Below are positions 54,382 to 63,503 of a stretch of 64,000 nt of DNA, piece after piece (the stretch's first letter is position 1; each line of letters begins with the position of its first letter). This DNA is from Rheinheimera hassiensis. Lineage in GTDB: Bacteria; Pseudomonadota; Gammaproteobacteria; Enterobacterales; Alteromonadaceae. Location: contig NZ_JAKUJZ010000005.1 of the NCBI RefSeq assembly GCF_022436675.1, positions 124,001 through 188,000 on the forward strand, read 5' to 3'. The notes below the pieces were generated by a model. It made no database searches, was not told the origin of the DNA, and worked only from the letters and a program-made list of their open reading frames with translations. Both the position numbers and the translations under genes were made by a program.

Positions 54382-55977
54382 TTAAAACTGATTCATAGTG
54401 TTATGCGTACCACCGGCTTTTAACGCAGCTTCGCCAGAGAAATACTCTTTATGATCATCCCCGACATCAGAGCCGGACATATTCTGGTGTTTAACACAGG
54501 CAATACCCTGGCGGATTTCTTTACGCTGCACCCCTTCAACGTAACCCAGCATACCAGCCGCACCGAAGTACTCTTTCGCCAGATTGTCGGTAGACAACGC
54601 TGCCGTATGGTAGGTGGGCAAGGTGATCAGGTGATGGAAAATACCGGCTTCACGCGCTGCATCAGCCTGGAAGGTGCGAATACGGTTATCGGCTTCCAGC
54701 GCCAGCTCTGTCGCATCGTAATCGGCACTCATCAGCAAAGCACGGTCATAAGCGGATACGTCTTTAGCGGCAGTTTTCCAGGCATCAAATACCTGCTGGC
54801 GGAAGTTTAACGTCCAGTTAAAACTTGGGCTGTTGTTGTACACCAACTTGGCGTTGGGCACCACTTCGCGAATGCGGTTTACCATTTCGGCTATCTGGCC
54901 AACGTGCGGTTTTTCCGTTTCAATCCACAGTAAGTCAGCGCCATGCTGTAACGAGGTAATACAATCCAGCACTACCCGGTCAACGCCACTGCCCTGTTTA
55001 AACTGGAACAAACCACTGGCCAGGCGTTTTGGTTTCAGTAATTTGCCGTTGGCTTTTACCACCACATCGCCGTTGGCAATATCGTCAGCGCCGCTGATCA
55101 CATCACCGTCTAAAAAGCTGTTGTACAAGTCGCCCAAATCGCCCGGTTTATTGGTAACGGCAATTTGTTTGGTTAAACCGGCACCTAACGAGTCGGTGCG
55201 GGCCACAATAATACCGTCATCCACGCCAAGCTCTAAAAAGGCGTAACGCACGGCGTTAATTTTCGCTAAAAAGTCAGCATGTGGCACGGTAACCTTACCG
55301 TCCTGGTGACCACATTGCTTTTCATCCGACACCTGGTTTTCAATCTGGATAGCACAGGCACCGGCTTCTATCATTTTCTTTGCCAGTAAATAAGTGGCTT
55401 CTTCGTTACCAAAGCCGGCGTCGATATCGGCGATAATAGGCACCACATGAGTTTCAAAGTTATCAATTTTGCTTTGTACTACAGCAGTTTTGGCGCTGTC
55501 ACCAGCGGCTTTGGCGGCATCCAGCTCACGGAATAAGCCCCCCAACTCACGGGCATCGGCTTGCTTTAAAAAGGTATACAGCTCTGCAATTAAGGCCGGT
55601 ACCGCGGTTTTTTCATGCATGGATTGATCTGGCAAGGGGCCAAACTCAGAGCGCAGCGCCGCTATCATCCAACCGGACAAATACAGGTATTTACGTTTGG
55701 TAGTACCGAAATGTTTCTTAATAGCGATCAGTTTTTGCTGACCAACGAAGCCGTGCCAGCATCCCAATGACTGTGTGTACTGGCTGCTGTCTGCATCATA
55801 GGCAGCCATATCGGCACGCATAATTTTGGCAGTGTATTTGGCGATATCCAGCCCGGTATGAAAACGGTTTTGCGCCCGCATTCTGGCAGCAGACTCAGGG
55901 TTTATCGCACTCCAGGCCTCGCCGTTTTGTTGGCGCAGTTGGGCGATGTGTTGTATTGCATCTTGGTAAGCTGACAT
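54382..55977 (-). CDS. aceA: Isocitrate lyase
   Basis: 531 residues, the long bacterial type also found in Pseudomonas. It splits isocitrate into glyoxylate and succinate. The catalytic motif is KQCGHQDGK (residues 220-228), here with Gln rather than Lys or Arg in the second place, with the active Cys at 222. Other features are IADIDAGFGNEEATYLLAKK, AIQIENQVSDEKQ, ARTDSLGAG, and NNSPSFNW. A terminator follows. A LysR-type regulator is divergent upstream, and malate synthase lies beyond, so this is the glyoxylate shunt locus. Confidence 0.96.
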   Translation of the reverse strand: MSAYQDAIQHIAQLRQQNGEAWSAINPESAARMRAQNRFHTGLDIAKYTAKIMRADMAAYDADSSQYTQSLGCWHGFVGQQKLIAIKKHFGTTKRKYLYLSGWMIAALRSEFGPLPDQSMHEKTAVPALIAELYTFLKQADARELGGLFRELDAAKAAGDSAKTAVVQSKIDNFETHVVPIIADIDAGFGNEEATYLLAKKMIEAGACAIQIENQVSDEKQCGHQDGKVTVPHADFLAKINAVRYAFLELGVDDGIIVARTDSLGAGLTKQIAVTNKPGDLGDLYNSFLDGDVISGADDIANGDVVVKANGKLLKPKRLASGLFQFKQGSGVDRVVLDCITSLQHGADLLWIETEKPHVGQIAEMVNRIREVVPNAKLVYNNSPSFNWTLNFRQQVFDAWKTAAKDVSAYDRALLMSADYDATELALEADNRIRTFQADAAREAGIFHHLITLPTYHTAALSTDNLAKEYFGAAGMLGYVEGVQRKEIRQGIACVKHQNMSGSDVGDDHKEYFSGEAALKAGGTHNTMNQF

Positions 55978-56204
55978 AGCAGTATCCTCTTTTGCTTATT
56001 GCCCGGCTTGCCGGACGCTGACTGTTCCCAGGCTGATGTACTACCTGTTGCATTACACTATAGGTTTCATTTTTGTAATTCATAAAGGTGATTTTTGTGA
56101 TGCTGACCATTCATATAACTAATACCAAAGTCAGCTTGACGCTGGCCACTGTGCTAATGCTATGATTCAGTTCAGTTATGAAATGTCGCCGGGTTATTTA
56201 ACTA
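55978..56204. promoter_or_regulatory. Divergent promoter region between aceA and its LysR regulator
   Basis: A 227-base gap that must hold both promoters. On the minus strand a TATAGT hexamer (56061-56056 region, within CACTATAGG) fits a -10 box of aceA; the same TATAGT appears upstream of aceB. The segment TTTCAT-N7-ATTCAT (around 56067-56085) is AT-rich with repeated TCAT. I cannot define the LysR box exactly. Confidence 0.4.
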
Positions 56205-57143
56205 ATGAATATTAATAAAATGGATTTAAATTTGCTGGTGTACCTGGATGTACTGCTACGCGAAAAAAATGTTACCCGTGCCGCCGGCAGGCTTAATATA
56301 ACCCAGCCAGCCATGAGCAACGGCCTGAAACGGCTGCGCGACTTACTGAATGATCCGATACTGGTACGCACTTCAGACGGCATGGTGCCAACAGAGCGGG
56401 CCCGCGAGCTGGCACCGATAGTACGGGGGGTGTTACTGACACTGGAAGAAACCCTGCAACCGAATAAAGATTTTGAACCCCTTAACAGCCAGCGGGTGTT
56501 CCGTATTATGGCCAGCGATTACGCAGCTTCTACCTTAATACCGGCATTACTGAAAAAAATGCGCGTGCAGGCGCCACATACCAGCCTGGATATTATGACG
56601 CCGTCCGATGTGACCTTTCATGATGTCGAGAACGGCAAGGTGGATATGGCGATTAACCGCTTTGATCAGTTGCCGCAGTCGTTCCACCAAAAAACGGTAT
56701 GGCGCGACAGCTTTTCCTGTCTGATCAACACACAAAACCCGGTGCTGAAAAACTTTAATTTAGACAGCTACTTAAAAGCGCAGCATATTTGGGTAAGTAA
56801 AACCGGCTTTGGTGTAGGTGTGGGTATGGACCCAAAAGACGTGCAAAAACTGGGCTGGGTAGACGAAGCCTTAGCCAAGTTGGGCAAACAACGTAGTATC
56901 TCGGTATTTACCCGTAACTACCATGTAGCAATGCATTTAGCGGTAGGCATAGATTTAGTTGCCACTTTACCCAGCCGTGCAGCCCGCCTGTACGAAAATG
57001 ATAGCGCAATGGCCATTATGGACCCTCCGTTTGCCATTCCGTCGATTGAGCTGAAGATGATCTGGAGCCCGTTGCTACACCAGGACGCCAGCCATATCTG
57101 GTTCCGCCGCTTAATTGTAGAAACTGCAGATGAGCTAAACTGA
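56205..57143 (+). CDS. LysR family regulator of the glyoxylate shunt (predicted)
   Basis: 312 residues. N-terminal helix-turn-helix: MDLNLLVYLDVLLREKNVTR, AAGRLNITQPAMSNGLKRLR at 25-45. The effector domain follows from about residue 95 (FRIMASDYAASTLIPALLKK). It is divergent from aceA and followed by the separately terminated aceB, so control of aceA and aceB is the likely role. The ligand is unknown; LysR proteins often bind small organic acids. Confidence in the family is high, in the targets moderate. Confidence 0.9.
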   Translation: MNINKMDLNLLVYLDVLLREKNVTRAAGRLNITQPAMSNGLKRLRDLLNDPILVRTSDGMVPTERARELAPIVRGVLLTLEETLQPNKDFEPLNSQRVFRIMASDYAASTLIPALLKKMRVQAPHTSLDIMTPSDVTFHDVENGKVDMAINRFDQLPQSFHQKTVWRDSFSCLINTQNPVLKNFNLDSYLKAQHIWVSKTGFGVGVGMDPKDVQKLGWVDEALAKLGKQRSISVFTRNYHVAMHLAVGIDLVATLPSRAARLYENDSAMAIMDPPFAIPSIELKMIWSPLLHQDASHIWFRRLIVETADELN

Positions 57144-57155
57144 GCCCACCTGACA

Positions 57156-57253
57156 GGGATAAAACCTTTTTTGAATGAGTCGGGGAGTGTCTGAGCCCTG
57201 CCGCAGGCATAAGGGCGAGTTGCCCCGGCGAATGAGGAAAAGCGTTTTATCCC
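57156..57253. repeat. 98-bp nested inverted repeat, possible intergenic repeat element
   Basis: Outer arms are GGGATAAAAC (57156-57165) and GTTTTATCCC (57244-57253). Inside, CGGGG and CCCCG pair, and the core CCCTGCC-GCA-GGC-ATA-AGGG folds into a hairpin. The whole would fold into a long stem structure in RNA or as a cruciform. It looks like the interspersed non-coding repeats common in this genus, but only one copy is in the window, so the repeat nature cannot be shown here. Confidence 0.55.
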
Positions 57254-57403
57254 GGTATATATGCTCAGGACGTGCTGCAACACCCGCCTTGGCTCGCCAC
57301 AGCAACTCGCTCGCGCTGGCGCTGGCGCACTCACTCAAACACTCTGTGCCGACCAAAACGGGGTTCCAGCCCATCCCCTCATTAATCTGCAGTCTTCAAC
57401 CGC

Positions 57404-57438
57404 ATAAAAAAGGCGCTGTCAGCAAGTCAGCGCCTTTT
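57404..57438 (-). terminator. aceB terminator
   Basis: GGCGCTG (57412-57418) with CAGCGCC (57428-57434), extended by A-T pairs, followed on the minus strand by six T residues. It lies 20 bases after the aceB stop. Confidence 0.85.
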
Positions 57439-57458
57439 GCATTGGTGGTTTACTCAGG

Positions 57459-59063
57459 TTAATCAAGTAACTGATAAGCTGGCAGGGTCAGAAAATCTAC
57501 CAGTTGATCAGAAGTCGTGATATCAAGCAATAAAGTTTGCGCTTTGGCAAAATTTTGTTCTGCCCATACTGCTTCGCCTACTTCTTCCTGTACCACTTTT
57601 GCCTCCTCCTCTAACATAGAAGCAAATAACGCTTTGGTAATCAGCTTGCCGTTGCTTAAGCTCTTACCGTGTTTAATCCACTGCCAGATAGAGGTGCGCG
57701 AAATCTCCGCTGTGGCAGCATCTTCCATCAAGCCATAAATCGGCACACAGCCTTTACCGCTGATCCAGGCGGCAATATATTGCAGCGCCACCCGAATATT
57801 AGTACGCATACCTTCTTCTGTACGCCCACCATCACAAGGCTCAAGCAACTGTGCCGCACTGATTTCTTCGTCTGCTTCACGGCTAATATCCAACTGGTTC
57901 TGTTTGCCGCCTGCCAGGTACTTGTCAAATACTGCATTAGCCGTAGCAGCAAGGCCAGGGTGCGCCACCCAGGTGCCATCGTGGCCGTTAACCGCTTCCA
58001 GCTCTTTATCTGCGGTTACTTTGGCCAGTATAGCGGCGTTTTCTGCAGCATCTTTGGCTGGTATAAATGCGGCCATACCACCCATCGCCAGTGCCCCGCG
58101 TTTATGGCAGGTTTTTACCAATAAACGCGAATAGGCATTTAAAAATGGTTGTTTCATGGTAACGACCTGGCGATCTGGCAGTACACGGTCAGCATGATTT
58201 TTTAACGTTTTGATATAGCTGAAAATATAATCCCAGCGGCCGCAGTTAAGCGCTACGATGTGATCGCGTAACATATACAGAATTTCATCCATCTCAAACA
58301 CGGCCGGCAGCGTTTCAATTAATACCGTGGCGCGAATAGTGCCAATTGGCTGGCTGAACTTTTGCTCAGTGTAGCGAAACACATCGTCCCACCATTTAGC
58401 TTCCAAATGGCTTTGCAGCTTTGGCAGGTAATAGTACACACCGCTGCCATTGGCTAAACGGGTTTGGTAGTTGTGCAAAAAATACAGCGCAAAATCAACC
58501 AGGGAGCCCGGGATCTGCTCACCATCCACCAGCAAATGTTTTTCCCACAAGTGCAAACCGCGCACACGGGCAATTAGCAAGGCCGGATTATCTTTTAACG
58601 CATAGTGCTTACCGCTTTGCGGATCGGTATAACTGATGGTACCCATGGTAGCATCGCGCAGGTTAATCTGGCCTTCAATAACACCGGCCCAGCTAGGCGC
58701 CTGCGAGTCTTCAAAGTCGGCCATAAATACTTTTACATCAGCATTTAAGGCGTTAATGATCATTTTGCGATCAACCGGGCCGGTAATCTCCACCCTTCTG
58801 TTCTGCAAATCGCCAGGTATTGGTGCTACGCGCCAGTCAGACTGACGGATATTAGCGGTTTGCGGCAGAAAATCCGGCAGAGCTCCCGCGTCATATTGCT
58901 GCTGTATTGTCTGGCGTGCAGCTAATAACTCTTTTAAGCGCGGGCGAAACTCGCGGGTTAATGCTACCAGCAAGGCACAGGCCTGCTCTGTCAGAATAGT
59001 ATCGTAATCGGCATTTAACGGTGCATTTATGCTTAAACCGGCACGGCTGATGCTTGTTGTCAT
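57459..59063 (-). CDS. aceB: Malate synthase A
   Basis: 534 residues. It condenses glyoxylate with acetyl-CoA to malate. Features are VFMADFEDSQAPSWAGVIEG, PKLQSHLEAKWWDDVFRYTE, IRATVLIETLPAVFEMDEIL, HIVALNCGRWDYIFSYIKTL, then NGHDGTWVAHPGLAATANAV and ALQYIAAWISGKGCVPIYGL, all typical of the A form. Both shunt enzymes are on the minus strand but with separate terminators, and a regulator gene is between them. NAD-isocitrate dehydrogenase at 42373 is the competing branch. Confidence 0.97.
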   Translation of the reverse strand: MTTSISRAGLSINAPLNADYDTILTEQACALLVALTREFRPRLKELLAARQTIQQQYDAGALPDFLPQTANIRQSDWRVAPIPGDLQNRRVEITGPVDRKMIINALNADVKVFMADFEDSQAPSWAGVIEGQINLRDATMGTISYTDPQSGKHYALKDNPALLIARVRGLHLWEKHLLVDGEQIPGSLVDFALYFLHNYQTRLANGSGVYYYLPKLQSHLEAKWWDDVFRYTEQKFSQPIGTIRATVLIETLPAVFEMDEILYMLRDHIVALNCGRWDYIFSYIKTLKNHADRVLPDRQVVTMKQPFLNAYSRLLVKTCHKRGALAMGGMAAFIPAKDAAENAAILAKVTADKELEAVNGHDGTWVAHPGLAATANAVFDKYLAGGKQNQLDISREADEEISAAQLLEPCDGGRTEEGMRTNIRVALQYIAAWISGKGCVPIYGLMEDAATAEISRTSIWQWIKHGKSLSNGKLITKALFASMLEEEAKVVQEEVGEAVWAEQNFAKAQTLLLDITTSDQLVDFLTLPAYQLLD

Positions 59064-59302
59064 AAGTCTGTCCTTTTTTGCTGCCTGTACGCTATTTGCC
59101 GGTAAGGCTGTCAGGTATCAGGGTAGGCACTAACTATAAGCGCTTTTCAACTATAAAATGTATTAATGCAGACAATGCCAGCCATTCGCAGCATAAATAG
59201 TAAAATTATGAATATATAAGAAAATATGGCACAACTTATGCTTTATCTATCACAGTCTTATGATGTGTCAGACATTGAGTCAATTTTCTGTCGGAGGTAT
59301 GC

Positions 59303-59956
59303 ATGGAATTTGTCCTGCTGTTAATTTTACTGTTAGTCATTGTTGTGGCGATGGTAGCCAGCCGCTTTATTGACAGTGGCAACCCTTTTCCGGTGCAGAA
59401 GAAAAACAGTTTATTCAGCCCGGTAGAGCGCTCTTTTATGCAACTGCTGGAAAAAGCCGTAGCTAACGATTACAAAGTAATGAACCGGGTAAAGCTGGCC
59501 GATATTATGGAGCTTAAAAATGGCACCAGCGATAAAACCCGTGCCAGCACCATGCTGAAGTTAAATACCAAGTACCTGGATTTTGTTTTATGTGATCCGC
59601 AGGATTTTAGCGTTATAGCAGTGCTGGATTTAGTTAATAACAGCAGTAAAGAAGGCCACAAGGCTGTACCCGACTGGTTTGTTAACGGCGCGTTGGATGC
59701 CGCAGGCGTACCTTACCTGCGGATGAAAATAAAAGCCGGTTACACTTCCGCCGATATTCAGGCAGCTATTGCGTCCCGGTTAGGTAAAACAGTAACCAAA
59801 CCTGAACCCATGTTTAAAGGTTTAGTGAAAAAAGGCCCTACCCGGCCAGTACGTTCACTAAAACCGGCAACGGCTGGCGGCAATACTTTGCCGGTGCCAG
59901 CTTTGTCACACTCACAAATTAAAGCGCAGCAAACTGCGCTGATACAGGCTTCTTAA
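59303..59956 (+). CDS. DUF2726 membrane-anchored protein
   Basis: 217 residues. A single N-terminal helix (FVLLLILLLVIVVAMVASRF), then a domain with SLFSPVERSFMQLLEKAVAN, YKVMNRVKLADIMEL, YLDFVLCDPQDFSVIAVLDL and AAGVPYLRMKIKAGYTSADI. This is DUF2726, a domain resembling nuclease-like folds of unknown function. C-terminal 50 residues are Lys/Pro-rich. ATG has GGAGG 9-13 bases upstream. A strong terminator follows. Confidence 0.88.
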   Translation: MEFVLLLILLLVIVVAMVASRFIDSGNPFPVQKKNSLFSPVERSFMQLLEKAVANDYKVMNRVKLADIMELKNGTSDKTRASTMLKLNTKYLDFVLCDPQDFSVIAVLDLVNNSSKEGHKAVPDWFVNGALDAAGVPYLRMKIKAGYTSADIQAAIASRLGKTVTKPEPMFKGLVKKGPTRPVRSLKPATAGGNTLPVPALSHSQIKAQQTALIQAS

Positions 59957-59993
59957 CGCACTTGGAGAAATGAGTCACTCCGCGCTAAGTTGG

Positions 59994-60026
59994 AATGCCG
60001 CCCGCTGCAACGGGCGGCATTTTTTT
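59994..60026 (+). terminator. Terminator of the DUF2726 gene
   Basis: AATGCCGCCCG (59994-60004), loop CTGCAA, CGGGCGGCATT (60011-60021), then T residues to 60026. Confidence 0.92.
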
Positions 60027-60053
60027 ATACTTAAAAAAATCTTAAATAAACGC

Positions 60054-60080
60054 TAAAGGTATTTATCTTCCGGCCGTTAC
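60054..60080 (+). promoter_or_regulatory. Sigma-28 (FliA) promoter of the yjfB-like gene
   Basis: TAAAGGTA, exactly 11 bases, GCCGTTAC; the FliA consensus is TAAAGTTT-N11-GCCGATAA. Start of transcription would be near 60087, about 24 bases before the ATG. This fits a motility gene. Confidence 0.75.
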
Positions 60081-60110
60081 AGTCTTGAGGAATTGGCATA
60101 GGAGGTAACT

Positions 60111-60305
60111 ATGAGTCAATCCGTTGGCGCTGCGGCGTCAAACCAGGGCTTTGAAGTACTGGGGGCTGTAATGGCCAAAAAGCAACAAAACCAGGAAGCT
60201 AAAATGGCAACCATGCTGGTACAAAGTGCTATGCAATCGGTTGAGCAGGTACAGGCTTCATCCCCTGTAGGTAACCTGGGACAAAATATAAATATTACGG
60301 TGTAA
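60111..60305 (+). CDS. YjfB-like putative motility protein
   Basis: 64 residues. The ending VGNLGQNINITV closely matches the LGQNIDxxV end of the YjfB family (putative motility protein), and the N-terminal half is a helix with Met and Lys (GAVMAKKQQNQEAKMATMLV). AGGAGG lies 6-11 bases before the ATG. The gene sits behind a sigma-28-type promoter, which supports a motility role, and is next to a chemoreceptor gene. Confidence 0.82.
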   Translation: MSQSVGAAASNQGFEVLGAVMAKKQQNQEAKMATMLVQSAMQSVEQVQASSPVGNLGQNINITV

Positions 60306-60327
60306 GTAATATTTTATGTAACAAAAA

Positions 60328-60354
60328 CAAAGGCCAGCATCTGCTGGCCTTTTT
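60328..60354. terminator. Bidirectional terminator between the yjfB-like gene and the chemoreceptor gene
   Basis: AAAGGCCAGC (60329-60338) with GCTGGCCTTT (60343-60352), followed by T residues on the plus strand; on the minus strand T-rich (TTGTTTTTG). Confidence 0.88.
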
Positions 60355-60361
60355 ATTGAAC

Positions 60362-61915
60362 CTATCTGGCAAACCGTACTACCAGTTCATGTAGTTCATT
60401 GGATACCAGTTGCAGCTGTTTAATACTGTCAGCTGAGTTACCCGCTTCTGTCAGTGTGTTATTAGCCAGGCTGGAAATATTCACTACCTGCTGATTTACT
60501 TCCTCAGCGACATTAGCCTGCTGCTCTACTGCCGCTGCCATCTGGATAGACATATTGGCTATGCTACCCACAGCATCTGAAATACCATTTAACATTTCTT
60601 CGGTTTCTTTCACCCTGACCAACCCGGCTTCTGCACCGCTGGTACCATTCTGGGCAACCCGCACAGCAGTGTCGGCTCTGGTGGTTAAATCGCTAATAAT
60701 CTGATGGATCTCTTTGGTAGACTGCTGAGTGCGCTGTGCCAGGTTACGCACCTCGTCAGCCACAACAGCAAAACCGCGCCCTTGCTCACCAGCCCGAGCC
60801 GCTTCAATAGCAGCATTTAACGCCAACAAGTTGGTTTGCTCGGCTATTTGCTCAATCATCTGCGCAACAGTGGCAATTTTCTTGGTTTGTTCCGATACCT
60901 CAGTTACAGAGCTGCTAATTTCGTTTACTGTCTGACGCAGTTCCTCAATCGCTTTACGCGTTATTGCCGCGGTTTGCCTGCTGCGCCCGGCCAGTTCGTT
61001 TGATTGTTCAGCACGCTCTGCGGTTTCCTGTACATGCTTTGATACTTCCGCAATGGTAGTGGTCATTTGGTGCATTGCTGTGGCGGCTTGCTCGGTTTCC
61101 TGCTGCTGGCGCTGAATCAGCTTCATAGAAGATTGTGCCAGCTCCAGGCCAAGATCCGATTGTTCCGATACGCTTTTCGCGGCATCTTCCATCCGGCTCA
61201 AAACGGCCCCCAGATGCGCTTTTGAGCTCATCACTGCCACTTTAAGCTCACCCACTTCAGGCTCATCGTCAGTAAAGGTTTTCACCGCCAGCTCATGGCG
61301 AAATGAATTCGCCAGCAACATTTTGACACTATCTAACGCCTGTCTTTTACTAAAGTTAGCCCAAATAACATACCCAATCAGCGCAGCCAGAATCAGCAGT
61401 TCAGATAAACCGGCAAAGCCGGAAAAATACAGCCCGGCTGCTACTACCAGCACAACGGCCAAAACCATATTGGCGGCACCAAGATGAAAATTTCTGCCGC
61501 GGAACTTGCCCTTATTAATGGCATCGTACAGCTTTTCTGCCCGTTTGATATCACTACGGGCGGGGCAAGACCTGACTGACTCATAGCCTACAACCCGGCC
61601 ATTTTCTGTAACAGGGGTTACATAAGCATCAACCCAATAATAATCACCATTTTTACTGCGGTTTTTCACCAGCCCCATCCAGGGCTTACCGGCTTTTAAA
61701 TGCTCCCACATTATTTTATATGCCAGCGGCGGCATATCAGGATGGCGTACTATATTGTGCGGCTGACCGATTAACTCTTCTTTGCTAAAACCGCTGATAG
61801 CGATAAAGGCGTCGTTGCAGTGTCGGATATTACCGTTAAGGTCTGTGTTGGAAATTAGTTTCTGATTTGGCGGGAAAGTTCTTTCGGTATTGGTAACCGG
61901 CATGTTGCGGCGCAT
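60362..61915 (-). CDS. PAS-containing methyl-accepting chemotaxis protein (Aer-like)
   Basis: 517 residues ([20 protein letters not shown]; Met5 is also possible). N-terminal PAS at about 20-115 with [40 protein letters not shown] and [13 protein letters not shown], the Aer-type pattern. Two short membrane segments (about 150-185) without a large periplasmic loop follow. The signalling domain has the conserved hairpin tip [38 protein letters not shown]. It probably senses redox or energy through a PAS cofactor. A convergent terminator separates it from the yjfB-like gene. Confidence 0.93.
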   Translation of the reverse strand: MRRNMPVTNTERTFPPNQKLISNTDLNGNIRHCNDAFIAISGFSKEELIGQPHNIVRHPDMPPLAYKIMWEHLKAGKPWMGLVKNRSKNGDYYWVDAYVTPVTENGRVVGYESVRSCPARSDIKRAEKLYDAINKGKFRGRNFHLGAANMVLAVVLVVAAGLYFSGFAGLSELLILAALIGYVIWANFSKRQALDSVKMLLANSFRHELAVKTFTDDEPEVGELKVAVMSSKAHLGAVLSRMEDAAKSVSEQSDLGLELAQSSMKLIQRQQQETEQAATAMHQMTTTIAEVSKHVQETAERAEQSNELAGRSRQTAAITRKAIEELRQTVNEISSSVTEVSEQTKKIATVAQMIEQIAEQTNLLALNAAIEAARAGEQGRGFAVVADEVRNLAQRTQQSTKEIHQIISDLTTRADTAVRVAQNGTSGAEAGLVRVKETEEMLNGISDAVGSIANMSIQMAAAVEQQANVAEEVNQQVVNISSLANNTLTEAGNSADSIKQLQLVSNELHELVVRFAR

Positions 61916-62036
61916 AACAGTGTATTCCTTACTGAAAATCGAAGAATCCGATTCCTAAAAATAGCAATACTTCACAATAAGGCAATGAAGTTTAAATAAT
62001 AAATGCTAAACATGCGAAATAGCGTACAGAAACACA

Positions 62037-62074
62037 AGGTTAAGATAGGTTAAGCAAGGTAAAGCTGGGTAAAA
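62037..62074 (+). promoter_or_regulatory. Four phased CpxR half-sites ahead of the lipoprotein-cpxR locus
   Basis: Four 10-base repeats in a row: AGGTTAAGAT, AGGTTAAGCA, AGGTAAAGCT, GGGTAAAACT. The half-sites are GTTAA at 62039 and 62049, and GTAAA at 62059 and 62069, exactly 10 bases apart. GTAAA-N5-GTAAA is the CpxR consensus. A possible -10 (TAATAG, 62092-62097) lies 17 bases after the last half-site, which covers the -35 place. Confidence 0.7.
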
Positions 62075-62137
62075 CTATGAACTGATTAAAGTAATAGCCT
62101 TCTTAGCGCTGTTAAGAACTTACTTTTATGAGGCGTT

Positions 62138-63481
62138 ATGCGTATTTTTTTATTATTTTCCCTGCTATTGGGTACAGCTACATTAACCGGATGTGGTAGC
62201 AGTAACTCTGATGATACTTCGGCCACTTACACCAGCAGCTATATCCAGCTATATAATGGCTCAGCCAATAGTACTTCAACCCGGCTAATACTTACAGACA
62301 GCGATGACAGCAGTGTGCTAGCCGGGGCAGCAACTTATACCGATGCAACATCTTTGGTCACTTATACCCCCGCGACTTACGATATTAAACTAAGCCGCCT
62401 TAATAGCGATGGTGATGATATTAGTGCGCTGGAAACCAGCATCACCCTACGACAGAGTTACAAACATCTGCTGTTGCTCACTGGTGATTACAATAGCCCT
62501 GAACTGCTGACACTGGAGTTTCTGCGTGATGACAGCCTGACAGACACTTTTAAGCTGTATGTGGTGAGTTTACTTCCGGACGATGCTTATGATGTGTATT
62601 TAAGTAAGTCAGATGCCACCTTTGACGACGCTACCCTGGCGGCAACACTGAATTACAGCCAAATAAGCTCTGTGCTGGAGTTTGATAGTGGCAACTACAT
62701 TATTTATGTTACTGCCGCAGGCAGCCGTGACATATTATTTCAGTCATCCAAATATAACTTTGAATACCTGACCGAATATGTGCTGGTGCCCCGTATAGCC
62801 TCCGGCCCGCTTGCAGGCAATATAGCCGTAGATGTCATTAACAACACCACGACAGTAGGTAACCTGACAGATTTAACAGCCCAGGCCCAGTTCCGGTTGT
62901 ATAACAGTATCGACAGCATCGGCAACAGCGATATTTACCTGAACGACAGTATAACTTTTACGTCACTAGCCGCCGATAGCTTGTCTGATTATGTTGAATT
63001 AGCAGCGAAAGACTATCGTTTATCGGCATCAGACGAACAAGGGGTGTTTTATTTAAACAGCGCTTTAATGACATTAAACCAAGGCCAGAGCAAAGCAGTG
63101 GTGTTGTATCAAAATGCCAGCGCCAATACTGCAGCTGTAGTGGTAGAAGAAAGTAATGCGCCACAGATTTATGATTTTGATGTAAACGTGGTAAACACTA
63201 TCACCTCTTATAGCTCTTTAAGCGTCTATTTTGTGCCACCCAATGAAACCATTGATACAGCAGAGTACTATATTACGTCGCTAAACAGTGGCGCCCAAAA
63301 AGAGATTAACGTGCCTGACGGCGAATATACGGTTTTTCTGCTTTATACCGACAGCAATAAGAACCAAACCCTGTTAGCTGAGTCTGAAGTGCAGCAATTT
63401 GTTGCCGGAAGCAATTATTTATTGATTGCCGAACCCGACAACAGCAGCAACAGTGGCTACAAACTAAGCGTGTTACGTTAA
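62138..63481 (+). CDS. DUF4397-like lipoprotein
   Basis: 447 residues. Lipobox LTGC in MRIFLLFSLLLGTATLTGC. The mature protein is a beta-rich repeat of Asp/Ser/Thr-rich domains (SYIQLYNGSANSTSTRLILT, FRLYNSIDSIGNSDIYLNDS, INVPDGEYTVFLLYTDSN), with NGSxxSTxxxxY-type motifs similar to DUF4397. Function unknown; a surface or envelope lipoprotein. It lies behind phased CpxR sites and 22 bases before cpxR, the position CpxP or another Cpx target occupies elsewhere. Confidence 0.8.
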   Translation: MRIFLLFSLLLGTATLTGCGSSNSDDTSATYTSSYIQLYNGSANSTSTRLILTDSDDSSVLAGAATYTDATSLVTYTPATYDIKLSRLNSDGDDISALETSITLRQSYKHLLLLTGDYNSPELLTLEFLRDDSLTDTFKLYVVSLLPDDAYDVYLSKSDATFDDATLAATLNYSQISSVLEFDSGNYIIYVTAAGSRDILFQSSKYNFEYLTEYVLVPRIASGPLAGNIAVDVINNTTTVGNLTDLTAQAQFRLYNSIDSIGNSDIYLNDSITFTSLAADSLSDYVELAAKDYRLSASDEQGVFYLNSALMTLNQGQSKAVVLYQNASANTAAVVVEESNAPQIYDFDVNVVNTITSYSSLSVYFVPPNETIDTAEYYITSLNSGAQKEINVPDGEYTVFLLYTDSNKNQTLLAESEVQQFVAGSNYLLIAEPDNSSNSGYKLSVLR

Positions 63482-63503
63482 CTTTTTCGCGCCAGAGGTA
63501 GAT

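Larger units (their letters stand above)
57144..57458. other. 315-bp region between the LysR gene and aceB; holds a GC-rich dyad repeat
   Basis: It contains a nested inverted repeat (57156-57253), a strand-asymmetric GC-rich stretch up to about 57390 and the aceB terminator. Short reading frames on both strands (for example 57135-57374, minus) have odd composition and no start signals; I read them as by-products of the repeat. Confidence 0.6.

Noticed and set aside
57135..57374. 79-codon minus-strand frame beginning MGWNPVLV, and three more overlapping frames
   Set aside because: They lie in the dyad repeat, have odd composition, and lack ribosome sites. They are products of repeat sequence rather than genes.
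61916..62036. Sigma-28 promoter for the chemoreceptor gene
   Set aside because: I looked on the minus strand for TAAA-N15-GCCGATAA and found only TAAA with a GCC at wrong spacing.
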